Shown piece after piece: positions 1 through 9,057 of a stretch of 64,000 nt of DNA (positions are counted from its first letter, which is position 1; every line of letters begins with the position of its first letter). This stretch comes from Paenibacillus sp. RC334 (lineage in GTDB: Bacteria > Bacillota > Bacilli > Paenibacillales > Paenibacillaceae), in the NCBI RefSeq assembly GCF_030034735.1, contig NZ_CP125370.1, positions 4,030,001-4,094,000 of the forward strand. Reading direction: 5' to 3'. A program made the position numbers and the translations under genes. Below the pieces are notes generated by a model. That model worked only from the letters and a program-made list of their open reading frames with translations. It had not been told where the DNA came from and did not search any database.

Positions 1-193
1 ACATCAACAGACTGATCAGAATGTCTATTTGAAAAAGCATATAAATGATCATAATTCCTATAAAACTGAAATCAATCCAACGAAAAAATAGCCATTAAAA
101 TAGAAATGTGTTTCCTTCTTCTCCCAAATATTTCCCTGCACCCATCCAGGCGGGCTTCATCCAATCCGGTAAAAGCTGTCTCGGCAACAAAAT

Positions 194-228
194 CCCCTCC
201 AAGGTAAATTGTTATTACCTTGGAGGGG
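194..228 (-). terminator. Terminator after CBASS operon
   Basis: A perfect 14-bp inverted repeat (CCCCTCCAAGGTAA and its complement) around a 7-nt loop. On the minus strand it is followed by ATTTTGTT. It lies about 60 bases past the stop of the E2-like gene, so it probably ends the CBASS transcript. Nothing else is recognisable in 1-285. Confidence 0.7.
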
Positions 229-285
229 AATAAGATTGCCAACAGTGTTATCAGCAAAAAATGTATTCAAGTCCCCATAGTCCCA

Positions 286-930
286 TTATCTCTTAAAATT
301 TTGCAACTGCTCTTTATAATATGACGATGGAGCAATTTGCCTATATTGATTAAGCACTTTGCGGAAGTTACATGCCCCCAATCTCTTTCCACACTTGCAG
401 GGACATGGTTGCTTATTCGCCAGCCGCTTGTTTACTCCCAGTAACCTTAGTGCATATACGACTTGCTCCCAAGTCCCTAGCCCCAGTAACTGAGTGTAAT
501 CATCGATTATTCCTTTTTGACCATGAGCAAGCTCACCGAATATAAAGCTTCCACCATTTTGAAGCTTAAACGAAACTGCATACAAATATGGAACGAGACA
601 TTCTTCAGCAAATACATTAATAGTTGGGTTTTTATTTAGTTTCTTCAAAAGTTGAAGGGGAGAACCGAGACACAATGTATTGTCTGGATTAATATGATAA
701 TTATGATCCCTAGGTATTTTCCCGCCAACTTCTTCTACTATTGGTATATGAAAAGGAAATCTGTTGGGAACTAGGATCGATAGGCTATAAGAATCCTCAA
801 TCTCTGGTAGTCCTTTAACTTTTGCTTTAAATTTAAATATTCCTTGCAAAATAATGTGATTTTCTCGCGACGGTCCAATTGTCATTCCAGGGTAATCCCT
901 TAGAAAATCTAAAATGCCATATTTATGCAT
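286..930 (-). CDS. E2-like conjugating protein of short type II CBASS
   Basis: A 214-aa protein with an E2-like fold pattern: a conserved HINPDNTLCLG segment places the presumed catalytic cysteine at residue 87. A C-terminal cysteine cluster (PCPCKCGKRLGAC) resembles a SEC-C type zinc motif. In type II CBASS such proteins conjugate or prime the CD-NTase; the short form has the E2 part without the fused E1/JAB components, as here. It is the last gene of a three-gene minus-strand operon, starting 12 bases after the CD-NTase stop with a TAGGAG ribosome site. Assignment rests on motif plus neighbours; conjugation activity is inferred. Confidence 0.82.
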   Translation of the reverse strand: MHKYGILDFLRDYPGMTIGPSRENHIILQGIFKFKAKVKGLPEIEDSYSLSILVPNRFPFHIPIVEEVGGKIPRDHNYHINPDNTLCLGSPLQLLKKLNKNPTINVFAEECLVPYLYAVSFKLQNGGSFIFGELAHGQKGIIDDYTQLLGLGTWEQVVYALRLLGVNKRLANKQPCPCKCGKRLGACNFRKVLNQYRQIAPSSYYKEQLQNFKR

Positions 931-942
931 GAACTTAGGCTC

Positions 943-2133
943 CTATACACCGTTAATCCAAGGCTTAGGCGGATCGTTGATTATATGTTGCTTTGAAGAA
1001 ACTGTTGCCATTAACTCCTTGTTTACTCCCATACTTTTTGCCAATTTATCTTCATTAATATTAAGCGCGAATTTTAGTTGAGCTTGTTCTGCAATAAAAG
1101 TAGTATCACTTGTGGATGTTATATGTGTCAAATCAATTTGTGCTTGATAGAGCCAACTTTTGAAATTCTGTTCTAGATTTAAATGTTGACATTCCGGCAT
1201 ATTCCAACGATCAGCAAAATCTTCTGCGGGATTCACAGGATTGGGCACTCTAGGAGTATTTGCATTAATATGATTAGCCATTGTTGCTAAAATATTGTTA
1301 AGTGCTGTCACTAAATCCTTTTCACCATTATACGCTCTTGCTGCAAGGGTGGTAATTATAATAGAAATAGGCTTTGATTCGTTATCACCAAACAATTTAT
1401 CACGATGTCGCTTTAATATTTGAATACAACGTTGGAGTGGGGTTTTGCGGCTATGAGCAGGAACCCGATCTACTTGTGCTTTCTCCATGAGAATTTGTTC
1501 ATCAGTGCTTTTCATACGATGCTCAAACCATTTTCCATATCCTTCTGGATTACTAATATTCCAGTCATCGCATATTTTATTGTAACTTTGATGTCTATCA
1601 TCGGTTATTGCTACAGAAAACTGTGATGCACGTTGTGCCACTATTCGGTCAAGACCGGAGTTTACCATTGATTCCAAAAGAATTTTCTGCTCAGTATCTT
1701 CTTCTGGAATACACGGTACAATATCCATATGAAAGCTGATATCATCTTGATATTCCAATCTCCAACAACGGTGTTTAGTAATTAGCTCTTCCTTAATATT
1801 ACGGGCTTTTCTGTAAGCTTCCAGTTCGTGACCAATGAGTTTTTTTAGTGATTCCTGAGAATGGGATCGTTTTGTAACCCTAGCCCTAAGTTTACATGCC
1901 AAATCCAAATCATACTCTTCCTCTTCATTTAAAGGTCTTATTGTTGTTCCTAACATAAATGAACCTTGAGGGAAGATATGTACCTCATTGTCCTTTAATG
2001 ACGATTCATCTCGGTTAAACCATTCACCTAAGTCTTCGTAACGCTTAATCGCTCGGTCATAGGCTGATTCGGGTAAATCCAACGATTCTATCATTTCTTT
2101 AAGAATGAGTTCTTTCTGCTCTCTTGTGATCAT
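943..2133 (-). CDS. CD-NTase (cGAS/DncV-like nucleotidyltransferase) of CBASS
   Basis: A 396-aa polymerase-beta-like nucleotidyltransferase that should make a cyclic oligonucleotide second messenger on phage infection. The active site is complete: GS at residues 57-58, metal-binding D75 and D77 in YDLDL, and a third acidic residue D137 in HMDIVPC. The start is set by a GGAGGGG site that overlaps the end of the effector gene; only two bases separate the genes, so they are translationally coupled. Its neighbours, an HNH-SAVED effector and an E2-like protein, make this a CBASS. The messenger cannot be read from sequence; a SAVED effector suggests a cyclic tri- or dinucleotide. Confidence 0.92.
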   Translation of the reverse strand: MITREQKELILKEMIESLDLPESAYDRAIKRYEDLGEWFNRDESSLKDNEVHIFPQGSFMLGTTIRPLNEEEEYDLDLACKLRARVTKRSHSQESLKKLIGHELEAYRKARNIKEELITKHRCWRLEYQDDISFHMDIVPCIPEEDTEQKILLESMVNSGLDRIVAQRASQFSVAITDDRHQSYNKICDDWNISNPEGYGKWFEHRMKSTDEQILMEKAQVDRVPAHSRKTPLQRCIQILKRHRDKLFGDNESKPISIIITTLAARAYNGEKDLVTALNNILATMANHINANTPRVPNPVNPAEDFADRWNMPECQHLNLEQNFKSWLYQAQIDLTHITSTSDTTFIAEQAQLKFALNINEDKLAKSMGVNKELMATVSSKQHIINDPPKPWINGV

Positions 2134-2135
2134 GT

Positions 2136-3314
2136 TTACACCCCTCCAATTTTCAATGCTTCAATAAAAGAACCAACATCACTATTTTGATCGAAAATTA
2201 TCCAGGGCATATCTGCTTTTTGCATTCTTGCTCTTCCCATTTCAATCGCTAACGAAACAGCCATGGCAGGAAATATGCTTAGTGGTGTTTCAAAACCATG
2301 TTTTTCCTTTATCTTAATCATCAATTTTCGTATTATAGTTCTCATTAAAGACAACTGTGCTTTTGCACGAATAGTATCGTTGCCTATAAACTTGTCCGCT
2401 ACTGTCAGTTCCCAGACACATACATCTCTGCCCAGTACTTTATGAATTCTATCGAATGATATTTTATCTGACAGTGAGATAACTAGTACAGGAGGATTAT
2501 TATATGAAGACGGTTCCTTAATAATAAATTCAAATCCGTCGGGGAAATCCTGCCACTTCCAGGTTTTAGGCTCCCTTATTGGCTGATAAGTATCAACATC
2601 AATTTTATCTGTAAATAATGTGCCTAATTTAATTAGCAATGGCATTGGGGCAAGAGCAAATACAGAGAAGTGGGCAGAAGTGAGCTCATCTTCAATCCGA
2701 CGATTCACTTCTCTAGAAAACATTTTTTCCAAGTGGTTACATTCAGTAACCCAAAATTCTGGCGATTTATCTTGATGGGAACATGCCATTGACATAGTAA
2801 TAGGTCTTTCCTCAGCGGGGTAACGTTCGGGAAACATCGCTTCAATTGCATCTGATTTCTGAATAACTGACCTTTGTTCACCGATATTACTACCATAAAA
2901 AACAACATGTGATTTTCTGTTAGAAGCAATTCCTGTTACAGTCAAAACTCTATATTCGTGATTTTGTTTCCATTGTTGCAATAAACTCGCTGAATACTTT
3001 GGTCCCTTCTTATCCTGATCAATGGTTGTATGACATCCATTGCACATTAGCATCAAGTTATCTATACTGTTCAATTCCTCAGGATTTTTCTTAAATGGTC
3101 CCCAGCCTCTAGGACCAGATTCTGAGAATGAATATATATGTGCTTTCTCTGAAATGTTTACTCTCTCCTGAGTAATTGGAGACTTATATAACAAATTATT
3201 ACACCCTTGAAACTCACATCTGCCAGCGGATCTTGCCCACAATTCCCGTTCAACTTCTTTTTTGATATGTCTAGTAACTTCTTTTACTTGACCTTCTGAT
3301 TGATCTTTCGCCAC
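2136..3314 (-). CDS. cap5: CBASS effector: HNH nuclease fused to SAVED sensor
   Basis: The killer component of the CBASS operon, 392 aa from the chosen GTG. The N-terminal HNH nuclease has zinc-knuckle cysteines C33, C38, C91, C94 and the HNH residues H59, N86 and H95. The remaining ~250 residues match the SAVED layout that binds the cyclic messenger and triggers DNA degradation. I chose GTG at 3314 because GGGGGGCAGG precedes it; an ATG at 3338 and a GTG at 3347 are in frame but lack a ribosome site. It is first in the operon, so the effector is translated ahead of the CD-NTase. Full length, no lesion seen. Confidence 0.9.
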   Translation of the reverse strand: MAKDQSEGQVKEVTRHIKKEVERELWARSAGRCEFQGCNNLLYKSPITQERVNISEKAHIYSFSESGPRGWGPFKKNPEELNSIDNLMLMCNGCHTTIDQDKKGPKYSASLLQQWKQNHEYRVLTVTGIASNRKSHVVFYGSNIGEQRSVIQKSDAIEAMFPERYPAEERPITMSMACSHQDKSPEFWVTECNHLEKMFSREVNRRIEDELTSAHFSVFALAPMPLLIKLGTLFTDKIDVDTYQPIREPKTWKWQDFPDGFEFIIKEPSSYNNPPVLVISLSDKISFDRIHKVLGRDVCVWELTVADKFIGNDTIRAKAQLSLMRTIIRKLMIKIKEKHGFETPLSIFPAMAVSLAIEMGRARMQKADMPWIIFDQNSDVGSFIEALKIGGV

Positions 3315-3341
3315 ATCCTGCCCCCCATTCCATGCCATTAT

Positions 3342-3366
3342 TAGCACTGTATCATGACGAGTGCTA
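3342..3366 (-). promoter_or_regulatory. Inverted repeat upstream of CBASS operon
   Basis: TAGCACT and AGTGCTA, 7-bp perfect arms separated by 11 bases, lie 28 bases upstream of the chosen cap5 start. A TTGACA hexamer lies further upstream near 3387-3392, but no well-spaced -10 was found. An operator role is inferred from position only; no regulator gene is adjacent. Confidence 0.4.
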
Positions 3367-3432
3367 TTTTCAGTATATTACAACTTATTTGTCAAGTAAA
3401 GAGAAAGCAGAACGTATGTTTTTATTATTATC

Positions 3433-3460
3433 AATAAAAAAGCTCAGGTATAAAACCTGA
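3433..3460 (-). terminator. Terminator after the 5.1/3.7-kb gene pair
   Basis: TCAGGT/ACCTGA hairpin followed on the minus strand by GCTTTTTTAT. It lies downstream of the gene ending at 3680. The rest of 3367-3679 shows no convincing gene. Confidence 0.7.
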
Positions 3461-3679
3461 ACTCTTAGCCTATAAGTAGGTGCAAGTGTGACATCCTGTA
3501 AATCATTTATAGCGATGAACACCCATGAATAGTAGAGCACCACAATAATATAGTTTTAAATTGAAATAAGCGAACCTGCCACTTCTCATTTAGGAGCCAT
3601 AATAATAATTACCATCTCTACCTGTACATTACGTAAAAGATACTATAATCACCGACGTTCAAATTTATCATTGTAATAT

Positions 3680-5086
3680 TTAACTGTTTCTTCTCTGTTT
3701 TTTAATCATTTTCTTCATTTTTTTCTCGTTTTTCTTTTTTTTTCGTATTTGTTTTTTTCTCATTACTTCTCGCTTAAGGTAACTAATATTAAAAACATTC
3801 GGATCAACTGAATTCATACCTTGACTCACATAAAGAGTTTTTTCTGTTTGATAAAGCAATTCCCAAATATGAACTACAGTCTGAAAAATAGCTAAGCACT
3901 TTCCTGCAAACTGAACTAAATAGATTGATCGGATGTCTGACGGCTTGTTCTTCCCTATAGGATCATATCTAATTAGTTGGCTTACTCCGTCAAACTCATA
4001 GGTGTTATGTCCAATTGCATTTCGAATTTTATTATCAACAGCACCCTCAACAATTAGATCATCAAATACCTCAGTCCTATTGATGTACTCCACTTTCTTT
4101 CCCTTTGGGACTTCAAAAAACTTATCAAACTCATACTTAGGCTTTGTATCAGACATCTTTATAAAATCGCCGCGATACTTTAAATTATTATAACCAACAA
4201 TGATCGGTAAGATCTCTGCCACTAATTCATACGTATCAATATAAAATTCTTTAATATCTTCAAATGCAGCAGTTGTCATACCCTTCTCTTCGAACAACTT
4301 TTCAGGTATCTCGTGGTAATAAGTAAGTCCATATGCAGGAATTAAAAATCTGAAGACTTCAGAAAAGTGTTCTATTGCACGTAATATTCGTTTATCATAT
4401 CTTCTAAAATGGCCTTGGAAATACTTAGATAATTCTATTAGGTTTGCAGGATTTTGCTCAAAAATAGTCTTAACTTCTTTGAATATTAGTTCGTTATGCT
4501 CGTAATCAATAATATCTTGCAAGAAAAATCTCGTAACAAAATGAACCCCACGTAAATGTTCCAGTTTATTGTTCATTGGGAATTGCTTTTTAGGCAAGAT
4601 CTTACGGATTTCTTGAGCTAAGTATTCATAATTCTCATTAATCCATAATTCATTTATTCTTCTTGTTCTTGGCCAATCATTTTCTGTTTTATAGAGAAAG
4701 CTAATTACATTTTGTTTAAATTTATCAAACTTCTCATAACTACTTTGCGGATCAGTTGGATCACCCATACCCCATAAACCCTGAAAAAAAGGGGGTGGTA
4801 TAAACCAGTGAGTTTCAGAATCAAAAGATTGTAACTTTTCAGTTAATAATTCTCCCGATGTTTCAATATAAAAATCTGCTTCATTTTCTGGAGAAACCAA
4901 AGAGGCATTTTCAATATCAATTCTAAAATCAGCATTTTCTTGGTCAAGTATGGCAATTCCCTTAATTAGAATATTACAATGTCCACAGGTATATCTAATA
5001 GGATGACGGTCTAGCCACCCATATTGGGCACGAACTAATGTTATTTGATCGCACACATCACATCTAAAGTAAGAGTGGATATTTCC
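3680..5086 (-). CDS. Zinc-ribbon protein with HEPN-like R-x4-H motif
   Basis: A 468-aa protein I do not recognise as a named family. Residues 10-38 hold two CxxC knuckles (CDVC and CGHC), a zinc ribbon. Around residue 356 the segment IRNAIGHNTY contains RNAIGH, which fits the R-(N)-x3-H catalytic motif of HEPN ribonucleases in a helical context. The last ~35 residues are almost all lysine/arginine, suggesting nucleic-acid binding. GTG 5086 is preferred over an in-frame GTG at 5101 because AGGTGG gives correct spacing only to 5086. It follows the 5102-5851 gene closely and ends in a terminator, so the two form a unit inside a defence island. The HEPN reading is inference from a short motif. 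Confidence 0.55.
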   Translation of the reverse strand, partial: GNIHSYFRCDVCDQITLVRAQYGWLDRHPIRYTCGHCNILIKGIAILDQENADFRIDIENASLVSPENEADFYIETSGELLTEKLQSFDSETHWFIPPPFFQGLWGMGDPTDPQSSYEKFDKFKQNVISFLYKTENDWPRTRRINELWINENYEYLAQEIRKILPKKQFPMNNKLEHLRGVHFVTRFFLQDIIDYEHNELIFKEVKTIFEQNPANLIELSKYFQGHFRRYDKRILRAIEHFSEVFRFLIPAYGLTYYHEIPEKLFEEKGMTTAAFEDIKEFYIDTYELVAEILPIIVGYNNLKYRGDFIKMSDTKPKYEFDKFFEVPKGKKVEYINRTEVFDDLIVEGAVDNKIRNAIGHNTYEFDGVSQLIRYDPIGKNKPSDIRSIYLVQFAGKCLAIFQTVVHIWELLYQTEKTLYVSQGMNSVDPNVFNISYLKREVMRKKQIRKKKKNEKKMKKMIKKQRRNS

Positions 5087-5101
5087 CACTAATAATCCCA
5101 C

Positions 5102-5851
5102 CTAGTTTATAATTGCTAACTGTTTTCTACTCAAAAACGTAGTACAAAATACATTAAAAGTTCCTGAAGAACTCCATTGTCCAGCTACAACTGTAAAGCA
5201 CTCCCTGTTTGAAAAAATAACATTTTTTATCTCCTTAAACAACTTTTCGCTTTCAAACTTTAATATGAAGGTGTATTCCTCTCCGGCAGTAGAAGCAATT
5301 AGAGAAATTTCCTTCTTAATAGAGTTATAAAAATGTGGTCTTTTGCACTTGGCTTCAATAATTCTCCATCCGAACACACCTTTAGGGTACATGTAGGCGC
5401 TTCTATTATCCAACAGCATTTTCCCAATTTTTACACCGTTATATGTATCAGAACAGTCATGGGCTTTACACATTGAATATATCTGCCGTATTGTGCGCGG
5501 TGGCGATGCTTTTGCATTACCACTCCCATGTTCTCCCGGCAATTCTTTTTTAGTCTGCGACATGCCTAGCATAGTTAATGCTAATAATGCATTGTCAAAC
5601 TCGAATGTATCTTCATCATAGTCATTTGGGTTAAATCTATTTGAAACACCATGTGGACAATTATTTATATGTCCATGAGAATGAATTGCACCAAAATATG
5701 ATGCAGAGACACCTTCAATATTTCGTATAAACATATGAGCATCACATTTGTGATTTGGACAATAATAACGATTACTTTTGTCTTGCTTTTGTGCGTCTCT
5801 TGCTAGTATCTTTACTGTTCTAGCGGCATCCTTGTAAGCATACATTGCCAT
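5102..5851 (-). CDS. Zinc-binding partner protein of unknown function
   Basis: A 249-aa protein. Residues ~25-65 contain a CoiA-like zinc-binding pattern (YYCPNHKC followed by HSHGHINNCPHG). The rest is mixed alpha/beta with no motif I recognise. Start ATG 5851 is chosen for its AGGAGG ribosome site; a longer frame to 5911 lacks one. The stop overlaps the leader of the downstream zinc-ribbon/HEPN-like gene, so the two are co-expressed. Position between CBASS and an Mrr-type nuclease suggests a defence or toxin-antitoxin partner role, which is inference. Confidence 0.5.
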   Translation of the reverse strand: MAMYAYKDAARTVKILARDAQKQDKSNRYYCPNHKCDAHMFIRNIEGVSASYFGAIHSHGHINNCPHGVSNRFNPNDYDEDTFEFDNALLALTMLGMSQTKKELPGEHGSGNAKASPPRTIRQIYSMCKAHDCSDTYNGVKIGKMLLDNRSAYMYPKGVFGWRIIEAKCKRPHFYNSIKKEISLIASTAGEEYTFILKFESEKLFKEIKNVIFSNRECFTVVAGQWSSSGTFNVFCTTFLSRKQLAIIN

Positions 5852-5973
5852 GAATGTTCCTCCTTGCGATAGCCGATAACAAAGCCCCGTAATTCTTATA
5901 AAATAAACCAATAAAGTACCTTAACTCACGTTATCTTTATCGCACTTGGGTTGACAATCGGTCTATTATTGTT

Positions 5974-6651
5974 TCATTTTTTCCACCTCTTTAGCCTATC
6001 AGCCAACGCCACACCATTAATCAATTTAATGTTCAACCTATCTGCCGCCTCTTTAGCAGCCTTGGTAAAATTACTCGTCGTCACAATCCAAGCATCATAG
6101 CAACCATGTACCTGCTTCCCAGCCTTGAGCCGGAGTACAATATCATTCCCGACATCACGTTTCCAACGTTTGCACTGAACTGCAATTTTATAGCCTTCCT
6201 TGCCTTTCAAGATCAAATCAACTTCATGATCACCTGACCCGCCAACTCGTTGTACTGAGTAACCTTGATCTATATAATAAAGCTCCATTAATCGCTCAAA
6301 ATCTGTCCCTGATAGTATCTCTATATCAGCTTGGAGAATCTGTGCATCAGTCAGCTTTTTACTCGTTGTTTTCGCATTAGCCTTGCGTACCCCACTGTTC
6401 GTGCTAGTAATTCTGCTCCTAGCGGTATTCCTTGAGCCACTAGTCTTCTCCGCTTTCTTTTTCTGTCGTCGCTTTCGTGTCCACATTGTTCCAAAAATTT
6501 CTCCCAGAATCACAGAGCCAAGTAAGATACCAAAAAGGTATCCCCAGTGTAGACCAGGTATATTAAAATAAATAGTAAGTCCGACTATAATAAATAGCCC
6601 TCTCAATACATAAGCAACCTGTCTGCCTTCTGCATAATACGTTCTTGCCAA
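5974..6651 (-). CDS. Membrane-anchored Mrr-type restriction endonuclease
   Basis: A 225-aa protein. Two hydrophobic segments near residues 11-31 and 36-56 form a membrane hairpin, followed by a basic linker rich in K/R/S/T. The C-terminal ~115 residues are an Mrr_cat nuclease fold with the D-(Q/E)xK active site: D145 in HEVDLIL and Q159-C-K161 in AVQCKRW. Homologues cut DNA, some recognising modified bases. The start is TTG 6651 behind a GAGGTG ribosome site. It is a stand-alone gene about 120 bases upstream of the 5851 start, in the same orientation. Complete and apparently intact. Confidence 0.85.
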   Translation of the reverse strand: MARTYYAEGRQVAYVLRGLFIIVGLTIYFNIPGLHWGYLFGILLGSVILGEIFGTMWTRKRRQKKKAEKTSGSRNTARSRITSTNSGVRKANAKTTSKKLTDAQILQADIEILSGTDFERLMELYYIDQGYSVQRVGGSGDHEVDLILKGKEGYKIAVQCKRWKRDVGNDIVLRLKAGKQVHGCYDAWIVTTSNFTKAAKEAADRLNIKLINGVALADRLKRWKK

Positions 6652-6801
6652 CCGTTTTCACCTCATTGGAATATTTCAGCTTTCGTTAAAGGACTATATA
6701 CCCACGGCTAACGAAACAACACCCAACCATTCTCCTACTAAATATTGCATAATTCTTCTTTATTTCTTACACTATAGCATATTCATGGGGATATATGGAA
6801 C

Positions 6802-6832
6802 AAAAAAAAGCCCTTGAATAGTACCAAGGGCC
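6802..6832 (-). terminator. Intrinsic terminator after WYL-like gene
   Basis: GCCCTTG/CAAGGGC hairpin followed on the minus strand by eight T residues. It is about 75 bases past the stop at 6906 and a strong factor-independent terminator by form. Confidence 0.85.
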
Positions 6833-6905
6833 TGATTTTCTACTAATTCTGATAAGTGGATAACAAATATTTTATTTCACTAAAATCCCCATTTATTATA
6901 CTACA

Positions 6906-7217
6906 CTAAGAAACTCTTCCCCAATCTCTTTGGACATGCCACTTAGGGGTCCAAGAAACTAAATCTAATGGGTCAAAGTTTTCTTCCATTAGAGTAACTT
7001 CCTTTAGTTGACCTGGTAGTATACTTAATACATGACTCCCTGAGTCACTTGTGTAATCATACATATGATATCGGGGAGACTTATCTTTAAATTTGTTACT
7101 TGGTCCATAATCAAAAGGTGCGCATTCACGCTTTAACGTATGCCCATCTTCATTGGAAAAAAACGTTACTAGTATCTTCCTTCTTTCATGTATAGCTTTA
7201 ATGAAAATGTCATGCAT
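6906..7217 (-). CDS. Small WYL-like ligand-binding domain protein
   Basis: A 103-aa protein starting at ATG 7217 behind a perfect AAGGAGG site. It resembles the N-terminal half of a WYL domain (AIHERRKILVTFFSNEDG, then a segment ending CAPFDYGP). WYL domains bind ligands or nucleic acids and are common in phage-defence regulators, but here no DNA-binding domain is attached. It is a single-gene unit with its own strong terminator. Function unknown; family assignment moderate. Confidence 0.55.
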   Translation of the reverse strand: MHDIFIKAIHERRKILVTFFSNEDGHTLKRECAPFDYGPSNKFKDKSPRYHMYDYTSDSGSHVLSILPGQLKEVTLMEENFDPLDLVSWTPKWHVQRDWGRVS

Positions 7218-7283
7218 GCTATTTCCTCCTTATCATTTTGGGAATTATCGTTCTTGCAGGTCTATTTTACCACATTTATGTCT

Positions 7284-7350
7284 TTTGAACGCAGGAACAT
7301 ATTTAGATTACTTTTCAATTCTTATTTTCAATACTCTCGATATATCAACA
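7284..7350. repeat. Degenerate third copy of the element-border repeat
   Basis: GAACGCAGGAACATATTTA and the following CTCGATATAT segment match, with mismatches, the right half of the border hairpins at 9058 and 41699 and their downstream sequence. The left arm is missing. It may be a relic of an earlier element end. The rest of 7218-7684 shows no gene I can support. Confidence 0.45.
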
Positions 7351-7684
7351 CCTCCGACTTCTCGTGACTTGTGTGCATAAATAATATATTCTCGTGGGAT
7401 GAGAAGTATAGAGTGAAAACAAAACCTGATTGTGGCCGAAGGAATATTGAATGACGAATAATTTCACTAAGGAATTGTCACCCCAACTAGATTAACACAA
7501 CCAAAAAATCTTAAACTACCTAAAAACTCATGTTATTAGTTGTTGATTATTGATTTCAGCTTATTCTAATAATCAAAAATCGCCCCGAAGCTAATTTATT
7601 ACACTTCTCCATCTATATGATGAACCCCCAAAATCTTACTAGCTAAGCTCACCTGTCCATGGTCCAGGTATACTTTTACCGCAC

Positions 7685-7906
7685 CTAAACGTCTTGCCCA
7701 CACCACTGCACTATTTCAACTTCGGTCTCCAATTTAAATTTTGCGATCTCCGCTGCACGGTCAAACATGTTTGCGGTTGCTATCTCTTTTATTATATAAA
7801 CTAATCTGGCGTTCCCTTTACTGTCTTCTGTATTCATCAGCACACTATGGAACGGTTTAGATTTATTATCAATAATCGGTTTTATCGTACAACCTGTGCC
7901 GTGCAT
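7685..7906 (-). CDS. Small protein, function unknown
   Basis: A 73-aa reading frame (from ATG 7906) overlapping the metallopeptidase stop by 38 bases in another frame. It has no recognised domain; it is mixed charged sequence with central and C-terminal helix-forming segments. No strong ribosome site precedes either candidate start (7906 or 7951), so expression by coupling to the upstream gene would be needed. It may be spurious. Confidence 0.35.
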   Translation of the reverse strand: MHGTGCTIKPIIDNKSKPFHSVLMNTEDSKGNARLVYIIKEIATANMFDRAAEIAKFKLETEVEIVQWCGQDV

Positions 7907-8864
7907 ACGGCTTAAGCTTAGGAAGAAGAACATTCTGATAATAATCATCAACTTCGTTCATGTATGTGAGAACTCTGGGATCAAGAATATTGGTAACTTC
8001 TACTGCCCTCACACTTGCACTATCATTATCGATAAGAGTAAATATATTTTCTGCCAAAATGAAGGATTCATTCAATACTTCTTCATACTCTGCAAGAAAA
8101 TCCATTTCTTTAATCCCCACTATCCTCGATGAGGTTTCCATATTCAGTGCTTGTCTAATTATACGAGGATAGTATTCTTCTAATCGCATTTTATTATAAT
8201 CAAGAATCGTGCTTTCAAATAAGAAGAAAAAGGAATGGGTAGCGAACACCCAGTAGCGTAACAAGTCAATTTTACTTCGAGCAACGATAGGTATCTGTTT
8301 TTCGATAGCTTGTTCCAGGTATTTACTGAAAGACCTAGTCGTTGCATATGCGTCCGCATCCATTTCGATGGCTCTACTCTCTAATTCCATTTCGTTTGGT
8401 GCTCTCATTTTCCTAAAGCTAAGAAGATCGTTAGCTAGCAAATGCCCATTAAAGTGATGACCCAATTCGTGTAAAATAACAAATTCTACTGCCATATTCA
8501 ACAAAAGTTCTGCCAGTAACTCTCTACTTTTCAGCGTGTTAACCCATGGAAAGATTTCCTCATTTACTGCTTTGGTAAAATAGGAATTGATAACCTGAAC
8601 CGTACCTTTATTAAGACCAATAACATCAACGTCTTTATAGGCTAAAGCAAAGGCGTTAAGGGTGTCATCATCTATGTAGGTGAAGTGGAACTTCCTCGTG
8701 TTCGCTTGGATAAGAACTGCGGGATCGTTTGCAGTATCTACATGATTTTTGCACAATTGTTCGAAATTTTGATACCTCCATAGTTGGTTTGGTTGGATTT
8801 TCGTCATATCCAGAGGTGTACACCCCTCTTTACGTAGATAATCATGCAATTCATTTATATTCAT
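7869..8864 (-). CDS. HExxH zinc metallopeptidase
   Basis: A 331-aa protein with a classic zinc-protease motif, HELGHHFNGH, H132-E133 and H136 being ligand, base and ligand. An acidic segment (ELESRAIEMDADAY, near residue 160) downstream supplies a likely third ligand, as in M48/ImmA-like peptidases. There is no signal peptide or helix-turn-helix. ATG 8864 is chosen for the AGGGAG site 10 bases upstream; a longer frame to 8927 has none. It is the last minus-strand gene before the phage-like element and could be a defence protease. Substrate unknown. Confidence 0.75.
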   Translation of the reverse strand: MNINELHDYLRKEGCTPLDMTKIQPNQLWRYQNFEQLCKNHVDTANDPAVLIQANTRKFHFTYIDDDTLNAFALAYKDVDVIGLNKGTVQVINSYFTKAVNEEIFPWVNTLKSRELLAELLLNMAVEFVILHELGHHFNGHLLANDLLSFRKMRAPNEMELESRAIEMDADAYATTRSFSKYLEQAIEKQIPIVARSKIDLLRYWVFATHSFFFLFESTILDYNKMRLEEYYPRIIRQALNMETSSRIVGIKEMDFLAEYEEVLNESFILAENIFTLIDNDSASVRAVEVTNILDPRVLTYMNEVDDYYQNVLLPKLKPYARHRLYDKTDY

Positions 8865-8971
8865 ATACACACTCCCTATTTGATAAGATATCCTAATATT
8901 AGCATAACCATCAACATTTATGGACACGATCTAAGATCAACCGACCAGGATGAGCGAACAAATCCGACTCC

Positions 8972-8996
8972 ATTTTGCCAAATACTAAGGCAAAAT
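8972..8996. repeat. Perfect 8-bp inverted repeat
   Basis: ATTTTGCC and GGCAAAAT separated by 9 bases in the non-coding stretch between the metallopeptidase and the element border. Without a following T run it is a weak terminator candidate or an operator. Confidence 0.3.
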
Positions 8997-9057
8997 ACCC
9001 CTCAAAATTATTTCGTAATACATCCCATTTCTCGTCTTCCTTATGTATGTAAATAAA

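Noticed and set aside
72..257. Small gene at the left end
   Set aside because: It spans the CBASS terminator hairpin and has no ribosome site or motif.
5086..5110. In-frame stop readthrough between the 5102-5851 and 3680-5086 genes (TAG-GTG in the same frame)
   Set aside because: A proper AGGTGG site serves GTG 5086 and the two proteins show no sign of being halves of one family, unlike the polymerase case.
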